DNA from: Lachnocurva sp045579705
GTDB lineage: Bacteria; Bacillota; Clostridia; Lachnospirales; Lachnospiraceae
Assembly (NCBI GenBank): GCA_045579705.1
Contig: JAZNMP010000029.1
Span: 1-42,660 of the forward strand
Reading direction: 5' to 3'
DNA length: 42,660 bases
Part shown: one piece after another, positions 1-7,637 of the stretch
Position numbering within the stretch: position 1 is the first letter of the stretch
Layout: each line of letters begins with the position of its first letter
Program-made: the position numbers and the translations under genes
Notes under the pieces: model-generated
Told to the model about the DNA's origin: nothing
Database searches by the model: none
What the model saw: only the letters and a program-made list of their open reading frames with translations

Positions 1-217
1 TAACAGAAATAATATCGCAGTTATACTGGATTCAGCGGTACGAAATATGAAAGATGCTGAGAGGAATTACGAAGGAGATAAGCAATATCTAAAATTTGGC
101 GTAATGATTGATGAGCATCATAGAGTTACGTATCATGCTAATTATGATGGCTGTGAGAATAAAGATGGAATTAGCGCAAATAGCGCTGAAGAGCTGCTTA
201 GGATGTTAGAAGAATAA
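1..217 (+). CDS. 3' end of a hypothetical protein, upstream tandem paralogue
   Basis: This is the last 71 codons and TAA stop (215-217) of a gene that begins before the window. The reading frame starts at base 2. By eye the segment matches bases 875-1092 of the next gene with only about six substitutions and no indel, so the two genes are recent tandem duplicates. The visible part is a hydrophilic C-terminal domain ending in SAEELLRMLEE, with no signal or membrane segment. I do not recognise the family. The stop is followed by the same 10-base stretch (aaggtgatat) and start context that follow the downstream copy, so the duplication unit includes the intergenic spacer with its ribosome binding site. 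Confidence 0.85.
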   Translation, partial: NRNNIAVILDSAVRNMKDAERNYEGDKQYLKFGVMIDEHHRVTYHANYDGCENKDGISANSAEELLRMLEE

Positions 218-228
218 GGTGATATTGG

Positions 229-1092
229 ATGATTAAGCCAGTTGATGAAAATGTAACACTAAAGTCGATATCAAATTTCAGTGATTTGGGTTCAAATCTA
301 GCTGATAAAAATAAGTCGGGCGAGAAAACTGGATTCGATAGTAAAGCTGTTGATGTAGATATATCGAAAGAAGGCTTGCTGAAGAGCGAGAAAGCATTCA
401 AGAAGAAAGGAGAGTTATCTCGAAGAGAATCTTGGGAAGATAATAATCATGCTCGTGATTATGTAAATCTAGAAAAAGATTGGCTTGAACTAATGCGATT
501 AGATAATCCCGAGGCATATAAAAAGATGCAAGATATAAATCTTGAGATTGGTAGGAGAGGAAAAAATGATCCAGATTTTTGGACTTCTAAAGAGTATTAT
601 GATTTAGAAATGGAACAAGCTGGAGTTACTTTTGATTGGGTTGAATCATGTAAAGTAAATGGAATGTGGCAGAATCCATTACTATATCATCATGCAGTGA
701 GAAATACCTTAGAATCTCTATATTCAGATGGAAATCATGATTTGCGAATCAATTTCGGAAAGAATGATATTAAAAATGAAGGTATTAGAGGAAGCATATG
801 GTTTTATAATGCTAAGTTTAATGTCCTCTTAGATCCGTCTGTGTTTAACTTATTGGCTTCTCCGACAGATGAAGCTAACAGAAATAATATCGCAGTTATA
901 CTGGATTCAGCCGTACGAAATATGAAAGATGCTGAGAAGAATTACGAAGGAGATAAGCAATACCTAAAATTTGGCGTAATGATTGATGAGCATCATAGAG
1001 TTACGTATCATGCAAATTATGATGGCTGTGAGAATAAAGAAGGAATTAGAGCAAATAGCGCTGAAGAGCTGCTTAGGATGTTAGAAGAATAA
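229..1092 (+). CDS. hypothetical protein, complete tandem paralogue (287 aa)
   Basis: A complete 287-residue gene starts at ATG 229, with AAGGTGAT about 6-13 bases upstream as ribosome binding site. Residues 1-75 are polar and low in complexity (Lys, Ser, Asp, Glu) and include the string DVDISKEGLLKSEKAF. About residues 75-287 form a compact-looking alpha/beta region rich in Asn, Asp and aromatics, including an FGVMIDEHHRVTYHANYDG stretch near the C-terminus. There is no signal peptide, membrane segment or catalytic motif I can name. The base composition is more AT-rich than the housekeeping genes further on. The N-terminal DVDISKEGL style occurs in several Lachnospiraceae proteins of unknown function, but I cannot assign a family. 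The tandem arrangement is compatible with, but does not show, an antigenic, immunity or effector gene array. Confidence 0.8.
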   Translation: MIKPVDENVTLKSISNFSDLGSNLADKNKSGEKTGFDSKAVDVDISKEGLLKSEKAFKKKGELSRRESWEDNNHARDYVNLEKDWLELMRLDNPEAYKKMQDINLEIGRRGKNDPDFWTSKEYYDLEMEQAGVTFDWVESCKVNGMWQNPLLYHHAVRNTLESLYSDGNHDLRINFGKNDIKNEGIRGSIWFYNAKFNVLLDPSVFNLLASPTDEANRNNIAVILDSAVRNMKDAEKNYEGDKQYLKFGVMIDEHHRVTYHANYDGCENKEGIRANSAEELLRMLEE

Positions 1093-1110
1093 GGTGATAT
1101 TGGATGATAA

Positions 1111-1144
1111 AATAAAGGGTCTGGCAAAAGCCAGACCCTTTATT
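1111..1144 (+). terminator. strong intrinsic terminator, bidirectional
   Basis: A perfect 15-bp stem (1111-1125 pairing with 1130-1144) closes an AAAA loop. The core is GGGTCTGGC/GCCAGACCC and the ends are A/T-rich, giving a short U tract on either strand. It lies 19 bases after the stop of the tandem paralogue and so ends that array. It begins inside the remnant start of what looks like a third copy (ATG 1104, TAA 1110). Confidence 0.85.
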
Positions 1145-1217
1145 GGACTCCAAAGCAAAGTAGGGTTTCCCGAAGTTTTTGAGGGTCAGTTAGTAGGGTC
1201 TGATGAATTTAGAACAA

Positions 1218-1503
1218 TAATAATAGGATACTCTTGCGGCGATAGCCGCACTAGCTTTTTGTCACTTTGGTATAGGGAAATACTTAGAAATTTGAAAATA
1301 ACCTATATCAGATAGTAAATTAAGGTTCTCGCAGCTCCAGTAGCGAGCTTGCGAGCGTTTAATTCTAGAGATTTTTGTATATTAAAAGCGCCTGGCCGGT
1401 GAAACATCGTTTTTGTTTCGTTTCTAGAAACAAAAACAATGTTTCAAACCGCTGACAGGCGCTATTTATTGCAAACTTATAAATTACAACGCTCGCATCA
1501 AGC
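1218..1503. repeat. dispersed intergenic repeat, copy R1
   Basis: This roughly 285-bp block has no gene and aligns by eye with 7307-7588. The region from about 1316 to 1503 is almost identical to 7402-7588; the left part is more diverged but still alignable. It contains three hairpins. The first is TGCGGC-gata-GCCGCA (1235-1250). The second is CTCGCAGCTC/GAGCTTGCGAG (about 1329-1355). The third is a large one at 1387-1463, with outer arms AGCGCCTG/CAGGCGCT and an inner 19-bp arm GAAACATCGTTTTTGTTTC that pairs with one mismatch. The right edge runs into the last codons of copA. No transposase is present. It could be a structured non-autonomous repeat or a bidirectional terminator cassette. Confidence 0.85.
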
Positions 1504-3756
1504 CTTGTTTAACCTTAAAGCATTCAAGCAAACCGTAACTGATGAAATACTCATCGCCAGCGCTCCAATTACAGGTTTCATTTCAAATCCTAGATGAAAG
1601 AGTGCCTGGTATACTCCCATCGCAAGCGGGATGCAGATTATATTGTAGAAGAAAGCCCAGAACAAATTCTCTTTGATATTTCTAAGTGTAGCCCGACTAA
1701 GCATTATAGCGTAGTAGACATTTTTGATGTTTGGTCTCTCGAGCACGATATCACCCGAATCAATAGCAATATCTGAACCATTTCCCATAGCGATACCTAT
1801 GTTCGCGGATGTCAAAGCGGGTGCATCGTTGATGCCATCGCCGACCATAGCGACTGGTCCGTCAGCTTTTAATTTCTCGATAACATCTGACTTCTCGTTA
1901 GGTAGCACATTTGAAATAACATTATTTATGCCGAGTCGTGATGCAATATGTTTCGCTGTTCGCTCGTTGTCGCCGGAAAGCATAACTACGTTTAAACCTG
2001 CTTTTTTCAAATTAGAAATCGTCTCGATACTCTCAGGACGAATCTCGTCGGAGACAGCGATGATGCCGAGAGCTTTTTCTCCTTTTGAAAAAAGAAGTGG
2101 AGTCTGACCAGCGCTTGCATATTCTTCTGCCTTATCCAACAATTCTTTAGGAAGTATGAGTGATTCCTTGTTCATGAATGCTAGGCTTCCACCTAAAACT
2201 ATTTCTCCATTAATCTCTGCAGTCAGGCCGAAACCTGGCTTGATCTCAAAGCTCGTTGTGTCAATAGCTTTGAATCCTTTAGACTCACAATACTTTGTAA
2301 TTGCAGTTCCCAGTGGATGTTCACTCTTGATCTCAAGTGAGTAAGCGATTTGAAGCAACTCATCATCCCCGGTTTCATAAGGATAAATGTCTGTAACTTC
2401 TGGGATTCCGCGGGTCAAAGTTCCGGTTTTGTCGAAAACGATAGTTTTAACTTTTCCTGCAGATTCGAGGCTTTCTGCGGTTTTGAATAGAATTCCGCGT
2501 TTAGCAGCATTTCCATTTCCGACCATGATAGCAACTGGAGTGGCGAGCCCTAATGCGCAAGGGCATGAGATTACCAGAACTGAAACCGCTCTCTGGAAAG
2601 CGAGTGAGAAATCGACTCCGACCAGCATCCAGCCTACAAAAGTCAGGATTGAAATCAGGATGACAGCAGGAACAAATACTCCAGCGATCCGATCGGCGAT
2701 TCGTGCAATCGGAGCTTTCTGCGAAGATGCCGTGCTAACCATCTCGATAATCTTTGAAATGGTTGTGTCAGCCCCGACGCGACTTACTTCCACTTTGATG
2801 AAACCATAAGTGTTCACCGTGGCAGCGTTTACTTCATCGCCTGTTTTTTTCGAAACAGGGAGGCTTTCTCCGGTCAGAGAAGATTCGTTTATGCTGGTTT
2901 CGCCTTCGATGATTAGACCGTCAACTGGGACTTTTTCGCCAGGCCGGATGATTACGATGTCGCCGATTACGATTTCGGAAACTGGAATCGTGATTTCGGT
3001 TTCGCCGCGTAGCACCTGCGCACTCTTTGGTGAAAGTTCGAGGAGGCCTCGTAGCGCATCGGTTGTTCGACCTTTTGAGTAGGCCTCAAGCGTCTTTCCA
3101 ATCGTGATCAGTGTCGGAATCATCGCCGCTGATTCGAAGTAGATGTGTTTCATGAAAAAAGCATGTGCGGCATCAATTCTGCCTTCATAAACCATATTTA
3201 TGATTACGAAGAGAGAAACGAGGCTGTACAGAAAGGCCGCAGTAGATCCCAGTGCGACGAGGGTATCCATGTTTGTCATGCGATTTAATATCCCGCGGAA
3301 GCCGTTTATGAAGAATGAACGATTTATCGCGAGAACGATTAGAGTCAGAAGCATTTGGATGATACTCAGACTAATCGGATTCTCTATGCTAGATGGAACA
3401 GGGAAGTGCAGCATCATGTGACCCATGGAAAAATACATGAGAACGAGAAGTACGATAACTGACTTGATTAGTCGCTTGAAAAGTTTTGGTGTTTCGGTGC
3501 CGATGAGTGAATCTGGTTCATCGGAATTCGCATTCGACACAGCGTCGTTCTTTGGCTCTTTGGCCCTCTTTGCTCCATAACCGGCTTTTTTTACAGCTTT
3601 GATAATCTCTTTATCTGATACGTCGCCTTCGACAGTCATAGAGTTTGTAAGCAAGCTTACATTTACATTTTTAACACCAGGAACGTTCTGTACGGCCTTC
3701 TCGACATGGAGCTGGCAGGCGGAACAGGACATTCCGGTGACGTTGAATTTCTGCAT
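1498..3756 (-). CDS. copA: copper-translocating P1B-type ATPase CopA
   Basis: This inner-membrane Cu(I) export pump is 752 aa, the usual size for a one-HMA CopA. In order it has an N-terminal heavy-metal-associated domain with the metal site C11-S-A-C14; membrane segments from about residue 95; the actuator motif SLTGES; the intramembrane CPC motif (C398, C400) in VISCPCALGLATP; the phosphorylated Asp D442 in DKTGTLT; the HP motif (KSEHPLG); and GDGINDAP. The start is ATG at 3756, preceded by TTGGAGAG at the correct distance; an in-frame TTG 12 bases further upstream overlaps that ribosome binding site and is rejected. It lies directly downstream of csoR and is almost certainly co-transcribed. 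The last codons abut repeat R1. Confidence 0.95.
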   Translation of the reverse strand: MQKFNVTGMSCSACQLHVEKAVQNVPGVKNVNVSLLTNSMTVEGDVSDKEIIKAVKKAGYGAKRAKEPKNDAVSNANSDEPDSLIGTETPKLFKRLIKSVIVLLVLMYFSMGHMMLHFPVPSSIENPISLSIIQMLLTLIVLAINRSFFINGFRGILNRMTNMDTLVALGSTAAFLYSLVSLFVIINMVYEGRIDAAHAFFMKHIYFESAAMIPTLITIGKTLEAYSKGRTTDALRGLLELSPKSAQVLRGETEITIPVSEIVIGDIVIIRPGEKVPVDGLIIEGETSINESSLTGESLPVSKKTGDEVNAATVNTYGFIKVEVSRVGADTTISKIIEMVSTASSQKAPIARIADRIAGVFVPAVILISILTFVGWMLVGVDFSLAFQRAVSVLVISCPCALGLATPVAIMVGNGNAAKRGILFKTAESLESAGKVKTIVFDKTGTLTRGIPEVTDIYPYETGDDELLQIAYSLEIKSEHPLGTAITKYCESKGFKAIDTTSFEIKPGFGLTAEINGEIVLGGSLAFMNKESLILPKELLDKAEEYASAGQTPLLFSKGEKALGIIAVSDEIRPESIETISNLKKAGLNVVMLSGDNERTAKHIASRLGINNVISNVLPNEKSDVIEKLKADGPVAMVGDGINDAPALTSANIGIAMGNGSDIAIDSGDIVLERPNIKNVYYAIMLSRATLRNIKENLFWAFFYNIICIPLAMGVYQALFHLGFEMKPVIGALAMSISSVTVCLNALRLNKA

Positions 3757-3769
3757 ATTTCTCTCCAAT

Positions 3770-4081
3770 CTATTTCATAAGTTTCTGGAGAACGTGCGTA
3801 AGCTCGTCGATAGTTTCGAGATTTCCCTCCTGAATATCGTGAGTTACGCAGCCTTTGAGGTGGTTCCCCATTAAAATCTTGTTAAATGAGTTCAGCGCGC
3901 TGGTTGCCGCGGAAACCTGAATTAGGATATCAGGGCAGTAAGCGTCTTCTTCGACCATTCGTTGCAGACCTCGGATCTGGCCCTCGATTTTTTTCAAACG
4001 AGTGAGCATGGCTTTCTTTGTTGCCTCGTCGCGCTCTGTTGTTTCATGAACACAGCAGTGTTCGCATTTTTTATCTGACAT
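3770..4081 (-). CDS. csoR: copper-sensing transcriptional repressor CsoR
   Basis: This 103-residue all-helical DUF156 repressor releases DNA on binding Cu(I). The Cys-His-Cys copper ligands of the family are present as C49 (YCPDIL), H74 and C78 (NHLKGC). A short Cys/His-rich N-terminal tail (KKCEHCCVH) precedes the domain and may add a metal site. The start is ATG 4081 with a perfect AGGAGG 6 bases upstream; a longer reading frame extending to 4246 would run back through the promoter and is rejected. The copper ATPase gene follows after 13 bases. The palindromes upstream suggest autoregulation of the operon. Confidence 0.93.
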   Translation of the reverse strand: MSDKKCEHCCVHETTERDEATKKAMLTRLKKIEGQIRGLQRMVEEDAYCPDILIQVSAATSALNSFNKILMGNHLKGCVTHDIQEGNLETIDELTHVLQKLMK

Positions 4082-4125
4082 AATGTCCTCCTGAAAGTGT
4101 TCCGTATGGGTTGTTTTTGAAAAAG

Positions 4126-4185
4126 ATATACCCTGTAGGGGTATATGCCTATCTGCATAATATACCCCCAGGGGGTAAAAGTCAA
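4126..4185 (-). promoter_or_regulatory. csoR-copA promoter with two CsoR-type operators
   Basis: On the minus strand there is a -35 TTGACT (4180-4185), a 17-bp spacer and a -10 TATTAT (4157-4162). The spacer holds a perfect palindrome TACCCCC-A-GGGGGTA (4163-4177). A second palindrome, ATATACCC-TGTAG-GGGTATAT (4126-4146), lies just downstream of the expected transcription start. G/C tracts flanked by TA are the known CsoR operator style. Binding within the spacer would block RNA polymerase directly. Confidence 0.9.
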
Positions 4186-4253
4186 ACTTTATTTGTAAGT
4201 TTTTAATTGAGATTAAAGTTTCCGAATAATGTGGAGAAATACGCATAAACTAA

Positions 4254-4282
4254 TTGATAGTGAGGTCCTCTGGTGCTAAAAT
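4254..4282 (+). promoter_or_regulatory. sigma-A-type promoter for the GH25 gene
   Basis: TTGATA (4254-4259), a 17-bp spacer and TAAAAT (4277-4282) lie 26 bases before the ATG at 4308. The promoter points away from csoR and does not overlap the CsoR palindromes, so copper control of the lysozyme gene is not indicated. Confidence 0.7.
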
Positions 4283-4307
4283 AAATCTTGTTTTGATTGG
4301 AGGAAAT

Positions 4308-6659
4308 ATGAAGCTAATGAGAAATGCGGGTGATTTTTTTAAATCATCTAAGACCAAACTGGCCGCATCTCTAGCTGACTGGTCACTTAAGAAGACTATT
4401 ATCGTCTCCGTAACTAGTGCCGTCGTGCTGGCAGGTGGGGTTGCAGGTGGCGTAATCGCTTATAGAAACGCGAATCAACCAGCTGCAGAACAGCCCAAGG
4501 TGGCTGTAAAGAAGATCGTAAAGAACAAAAAAGGTCAGGTTGAAATACCGACTTATGCTTCTTGCGCTCTTTCTGGAGATTCTATTGAGAAGGATCTGAC
4601 ACTCTACATCACAAAGAGCACAGGATCTGACGAAAAGGTGACGGGTACATCTTTCAAGGTGAAGCTTGTTAAAAAAGATGATGCAGAGAAGATTAAAAAC
4701 AAAGACTATGCTATCAATTTGGACAAGGCTTATCTGGCAAAAGCCGAAGAACTCGGTGTTTCTGACAAACTTGGAACAGAGGAAGCTTTGAATGAAGTGA
4801 AGAAAGCTGTTAAGGAACAGCTTGGAGTTCAGGAAGAATCCAAGTCAGAAGAGGCTAAGTCCGAAGATGCAAAGGCTGACGAGAAAAAAGCTGATGATAA
4901 GAAATCAGATGATAAGAAGTCAGATGATAAGAATGCGGATTTGGAAATCAGCGCTGTAACAAAGAAGCCTGTTACAGTAAAGGAAGCTTTAATTCTCGAA
5001 AAGCAGGCGGATATCGCGGACTTTGCAAACACACTTGCAGAAAGCAAGGGTGAGACTTATACAGATGAAGATAGCGACGGAATGATTCACATCGACAAGA
5101 TTGATTCAGGCGATTATCAGGCATGTATGATTCCTGAAAAAGAATTCGATGCAGACCAGTATTCTGTAAAAGTCACTGTTAAGGATAAGCTTGAGTATAA
5201 GCCTGTTAGTGATATTAGAAAAAAAGTAAAGAAGAACGTAGCTGATACACAGCATCACAATATTCAGCGTGAAGCTCCACTTAATAATACGGTTGAATTT
5301 GTAAATTCTCGTAAAGAAGATAAATACGAGAATAAGTCAATCGGTGGATATACTGCTTCAGTTTCAAATGAGAAGATTCAGCTTGCTGTTTCAGGTGGTT
5401 CTACTTCGGGACGTAGATTTGGTTTAAGGCTATTTAGTGTGAAGCATCTTTTTTCAAAGAAAAAGCTTGCTGCATCAACTAGTTATGTGACTTTCAATCC
5501 GATCAGATGGGCTACAGAACCATCAAACCCGGCGGATTTGAGCGAAAACAAGACAGTTTCAGGACCATCAGTAGTGGTTCCTGCTTCTGTAAAGATTTAT
5601 GCGACAAACTACGCAGCTGGAAATACTGCTGAGTTCGATGCTAGCGCAAATGATTGCGAAATCACCTCAGTAAGCTCCCAGACAGCGGGAGTGACTGCGA
5701 CCTATGGTGGCGGAAGAATTAGAGCTTCTGCAAATTCAGGAACAACATCATCTGATATTGAAGCAACCATCGTAATTCACACAAACAAGGGCGACGCGAC
5801 ATATAACAAAATCAGTGTTGGTGGTTCAGGCAATCATGTGAAAAAAGGAAACGAAGCAGTTTACACTAATCCATCTCACGACAAAGAAATGACTGTTGGC
5901 GAGTTCAATGGAAATGGATATGTAAAAGATGGACTTAAGTATTACGGTTTCCAGACAATCAATGGAGCTACATATTATTTTGATAAGAACGGTAATAAGG
6001 TAACTGGTCCACAGGTTATCAATGGCGCGAAGTACAACTTTGGAAGCGATGGAGTGCTGTTGGTTAGTGGAACAGGTATCGATGTAAGTAAGTGGCAGGG
6101 AAATATCAACTGGTCTCAGGCTAGAACTGCTATTTCTTTTGCGATTATCAGATGTGGATATAGAGGATCAGGCGGTGGACTTGGTATCGATCCTTATTAC
6201 GCTAGAAATATGCAGCAGGCAAAAGCTAATGGAGTAAGAGTAGGAATATACTTCTATTCAAAAGCGACAAATGAAGCTCAGGCAGTAGAAGAAGCTTCTT
6301 TGGCTGTACAGCTTGCAAATGAGCAGGGCGGATGTTCACTCCCTATCTATTTTGATATAGAAGATGCTAGTCAGGCAGGACTTTCAAATGCTGAGAGAAC
6401 AGCTATTTGTCATGCTTTCTGCAGAACAGTTCAGGCATCAGGTTATAGAGCTGGTGTTTATTCAAGTATGAATTGGTGGTTGAACAAACTTAATAATAAT
6501 GAACTTACACAGTACTCAGTATGGATAGCAAGATATAACACAACTCTTTCTGGTGGTAGATATATTTACAACGGAAAATGTGATATCTGGCAGTATAGTA
6601 GTGATGGTACTATTCCAGGTATTAATGGAAGAGTAGATATGAATCAGTCTTACTTCTAG
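4308..6659 (+). CDS. membrane-anchored GH25 lysozyme with wall-binding-like repeats
   Basis: This 783-aa surface protein carries a C-terminal glycoside hydrolase family 25 domain (N-acetylmuramidase). A single membrane segment lies at about residues 28-52. A highly charged tract of SEEAKSEDAK/DDKKSDDKKS repeats at about 180-210 may span the wall. Long regions follow with an Ig-like beta segment near 430-530. Next come two YYFD/YNFG-type aromatic repeats (GFQTINGATYYFD) resembling cell-wall-binding repeats, and then GH25 from about residue 589 (GIDVSKWQG, D592) with the catalytic DxE pair D683/E685 in YFDIED. The start at ATG 4308 is set by GGAGG at 4299-4303; a longer frame would begin in the promoter. 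Its neighbour is an O-acetyltransferase-like protein, the enzyme class that often controls lysozyme sensitivity. Confidence 0.9.
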   Translation: MKLMRNAGDFFKSSKTKLAASLADWSLKKTIIVSVTSAVVLAGGVAGGVIAYRNANQPAAEQPKVAVKKIVKNKKGQVEIPTYASCALSGDSIEKDLTLYITKSTGSDEKVTGTSFKVKLVKKDDAEKIKNKDYAINLDKAYLAKAEELGVSDKLGTEEALNEVKKAVKEQLGVQEESKSEEAKSEDAKADEKKADDKKSDDKKSDDKNADLEISAVTKKPVTVKEALILEKQADIADFANTLAESKGETYTDEDSDGMIHIDKIDSGDYQACMIPEKEFDADQYSVKVTVKDKLEYKPVSDIRKKVKKNVADTQHHNIQREAPLNNTVEFVNSRKEDKYENKSIGGYTASVSNEKIQLAVSGGSTSGRRFGLRLFSVKHLFSKKKLAASTSYVTFNPIRWATEPSNPADLSENKTVSGPSVVVPASVKIYATNYAAGNTAEFDASANDCEITSVSSQTAGVTATYGGGRIRASANSGTTSSDIEATIVIHTNKGDATYNKISVGGSGNHVKKGNEAVYTNPSHDKEMTVGEFNGNGYVKDGLKYYGFQTINGATYYFDKNGNKVTGPQVINGAKYNFGSDGVLLVSGTGIDVSKWQGNINWSQARTAISFAIIRCGYRGSGGGLGIDPYYARNMQQAKANGVRVGIYFYSKATNEAQAVEEASLAVQLANEQGGCSLPIYFDIEDASQAGLSNAERTAICHAFCRTVQASGYRAGVYSSMNWWLNKLNNNELTQYSVWIARYNTTLSGGRYIYNGKCDIWQYSSDGTIPGINGRVDMNQSYF

Positions 6660-6684
6660 GAAGTGTTGTTGCGCAAAGTTATAT

Positions 6685-6835
6685 GTGTTTGCTTAGGTGA
6701 TTATATTCATCAAAGAAAGCAGCCTGTTGAGGACGTAAGCCTTCGGTGGCTTCGCCATCCTTGACAGGTTGCTTTTTTGACGAAAAGTTGTTATCAAGCA
6801 AACATAATAGGGAGCTCTTGCGGCACAGCCGCACT
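6685..6835. repeat. structured hairpin element, copy A
   Basis: This intergenic element is bounded by inverted ends TGTTTGCTT and AAGCAAACA (to 6808). Inside it are a stem TTCATCAA/TTGACGAA, a 12-bp stem GCCTGTTGAGGA/TCCTTGACAGGT and a small tip hairpin AAGCC-ttcggt-GGCTT. It shares this plan with 7134-7312 and 42504-42660. The 12-bp stem differs between copies but stays paired if G-U wobbles are allowed. The TTTTTT after the stem could terminate the lysozyme transcript. A short TGCGGC/GCCGCA hairpin follows at 6818-6832, also seen in R1. Confidence 0.85.
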
Positions 6836-7133
6836 TGAAATGAGGTAAGGTGTGAAATCAGGAAAAGCTCCAGTTTCACACCATCATTTCAAGATTTTAT
6901 TTGGTGTGAAAAGTACGAAATAGTTAATCTCACACCAGTGATTTTTTTGAGGTGTGGTGTGAAATTGAGGAAATGCATGGATTCACACCATTACTTCAAG
7001 CTCATTGGTGGTGTGAGATTAACGGAAGTAGTAGTTTCACACTAGTGCCTAAAATTGAGGTTGGTGTGTAATTCAGGAAAAGTAGAGATTTACACTAATT
7101 CTTTTGACTTGCTTTTTGCTTTAGGTGTTAATC
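6832..7133. repeat. 107-bp tandem array of five quasi-palindromes (53/54-bp period)
   Basis: Five 34-bp units begin GGTGTG and end CACACC or CACACT: 6849-6882, 6903-6936, 6956-6989, 7010-7043 and 7063-7096. Starts are 54, 53, 54 and 53 bases apart, with spacers of 20, 19, 20 and 19 bases. Spacers 1 and 3 resemble each other, as do 2 and 4, so the true tandem unit is 107 bp (6849-6955, 6956-7062, then a decayed partial copy to about 7133). TGAGGT precedes units 1, 3 and 5. Unit 4 matches the reverse complement of unit 2 at its outer end (GGTGTGAGATTAAC). No gene is present, and it is not a CRISPR because the unit interiors vary and the spacers are related. Confidence 0.9.
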
Positions 7134-7312
7134 GAGTGTTCGCTTTGCTCACAGAGTGGGATTGGTGCGAGAGCGCAGGATATTGATATATGTTTGCTTG
7201 GCTGATTATATTCATCAAAGAAAGCAGCCTGTCAAGGACGTAGCCTCCGGTGGCTTTGCCATCCTTGACAGGCCGCTTCGTTGATGAAAAGTTGTTATCA
7301 AGCAAACATAAT
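7134..7312. repeat. structured hairpin element, copy B, with conserved left arm
   Basis: Bases 7134-7290 are nearly identical to 42504-42660. The left arm (about 7134-7187) is conserved only with that copy. The hairpin part has terminal arms ATGTTTGCTTG (7190-7200) and CAAGCAAACAT, then TTCATCAA/TTGATGAA, then a perfect 12-bp stem GCCTGTCAAGGA/TCCTTGACAGGC, then a tip AGCC/GGCT. It leads directly into repeat R2, so the family is probably composite. Confidence 0.88.
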
Positions 7313-7588
7313 AGGATACCCCTGCGGAGCTAACAAACTTGATTTAGGTACTTTAGTATAGTGAAATGCATAGAAATTTGGAAATTACCTATAAATCCAT
7401 TAAATTAAGGTTCTCGCAGCTCCAGTAGCGAGCTTGCGAGCGTTTAATTTTGAATTGATTGCATAGAAATAGCGCCGAGCCGGTGAAACATCGTTTTTGT
7501 TTCGCTTCTAGAAACAAAAACAATGTTTCAAACCGCTGACAGGCGCTATTTATTGCAAACTTATAAATTACAACGCTCACATCAAGCT
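7307..7588. repeat. dispersed intergenic repeat, copy R2
   Basis: This is the second copy of the 1218-1503 block; 7402-7588 is close to identical to 1316-1503. It carries the same CTCGCAGCTC/GAGCTTGCGAG hairpin (about 7412-7440) and the large hairpin (7471-7547, inner arm GAAACATCGTTTTTGTTTC). Short minus-strand reading frames across it have no ribosome binding site or recognisable product. Its right edge lies just upstream of the acyltransferase promoter. Confidence 0.85.
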
Positions 7589-7589
7589 T

Positions 7590-7627
7590 TCCCTTTATGC
7601 TATAATATCCCTATCTAGATAAAGGGA
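7590..7627 (+). promoter_or_regulatory. extended -10 promoter inside a 9-bp inverted repeat
   Basis: TGC-TATAAT (TATAAT at 7601-7606) is an extended -10 with no clear -35. It is enclosed by a perfect inverted repeat TCCCTTTAT (7590-7598) and ATAAAGGGA (7619-7627). The right arm includes the ribosome binding site AAAGGGAG of the gene starting at 7638. A repressor site spanning the promoter is plausible. Because the left arm precedes the expected transcription start, an mRNA hairpin is less likely. Confidence 0.6.
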
Positions 7628-7637
7628 GATTTTTGTA

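Noticed and set aside
1094..1315. 73-codon reading frame after the tandem paralogue
   Set aside because: It starts at a GTG inside the duplicated spacer, reads through a perfect terminator hairpin and into repeat R1, and resembles no protein.
3757..3768. TTG start for copA, 12 bases upstream of the chosen ATG
   Set aside because: It would place the start codon on the ribosome binding site TTGGAGAG; ATG 3756 gives the usual N-terminus.
4082..4246. N-terminal extension of csoR
   Set aside because: It would be encoded by the promoter and operator region; AGGAGG directly precedes ATG 4081.
6849..7096. CRISPR array
   Set aside because: Only the 6-8 bases at each unit end are constant, the 34-bp interiors vary, the 19/20-bp spacers are related in alternation rather than unique, and there are no cas genes.
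6679..7580. Short minus-strand reading frames in the lysozyme-acyltransferase gap
   Set aside because: They fall wholly in hairpin and repeat sequence, lack ribosome binding sites and overlap structured elements; related stretches in two of them reflect the shared repeats A and B.
6660..7637. Insertion sequence or decayed transposon
   Set aside because: Repeats with inverted ends are present, but there is no transposase gene or fragment and no clear target-site duplication; a non-autonomous element remains possible.
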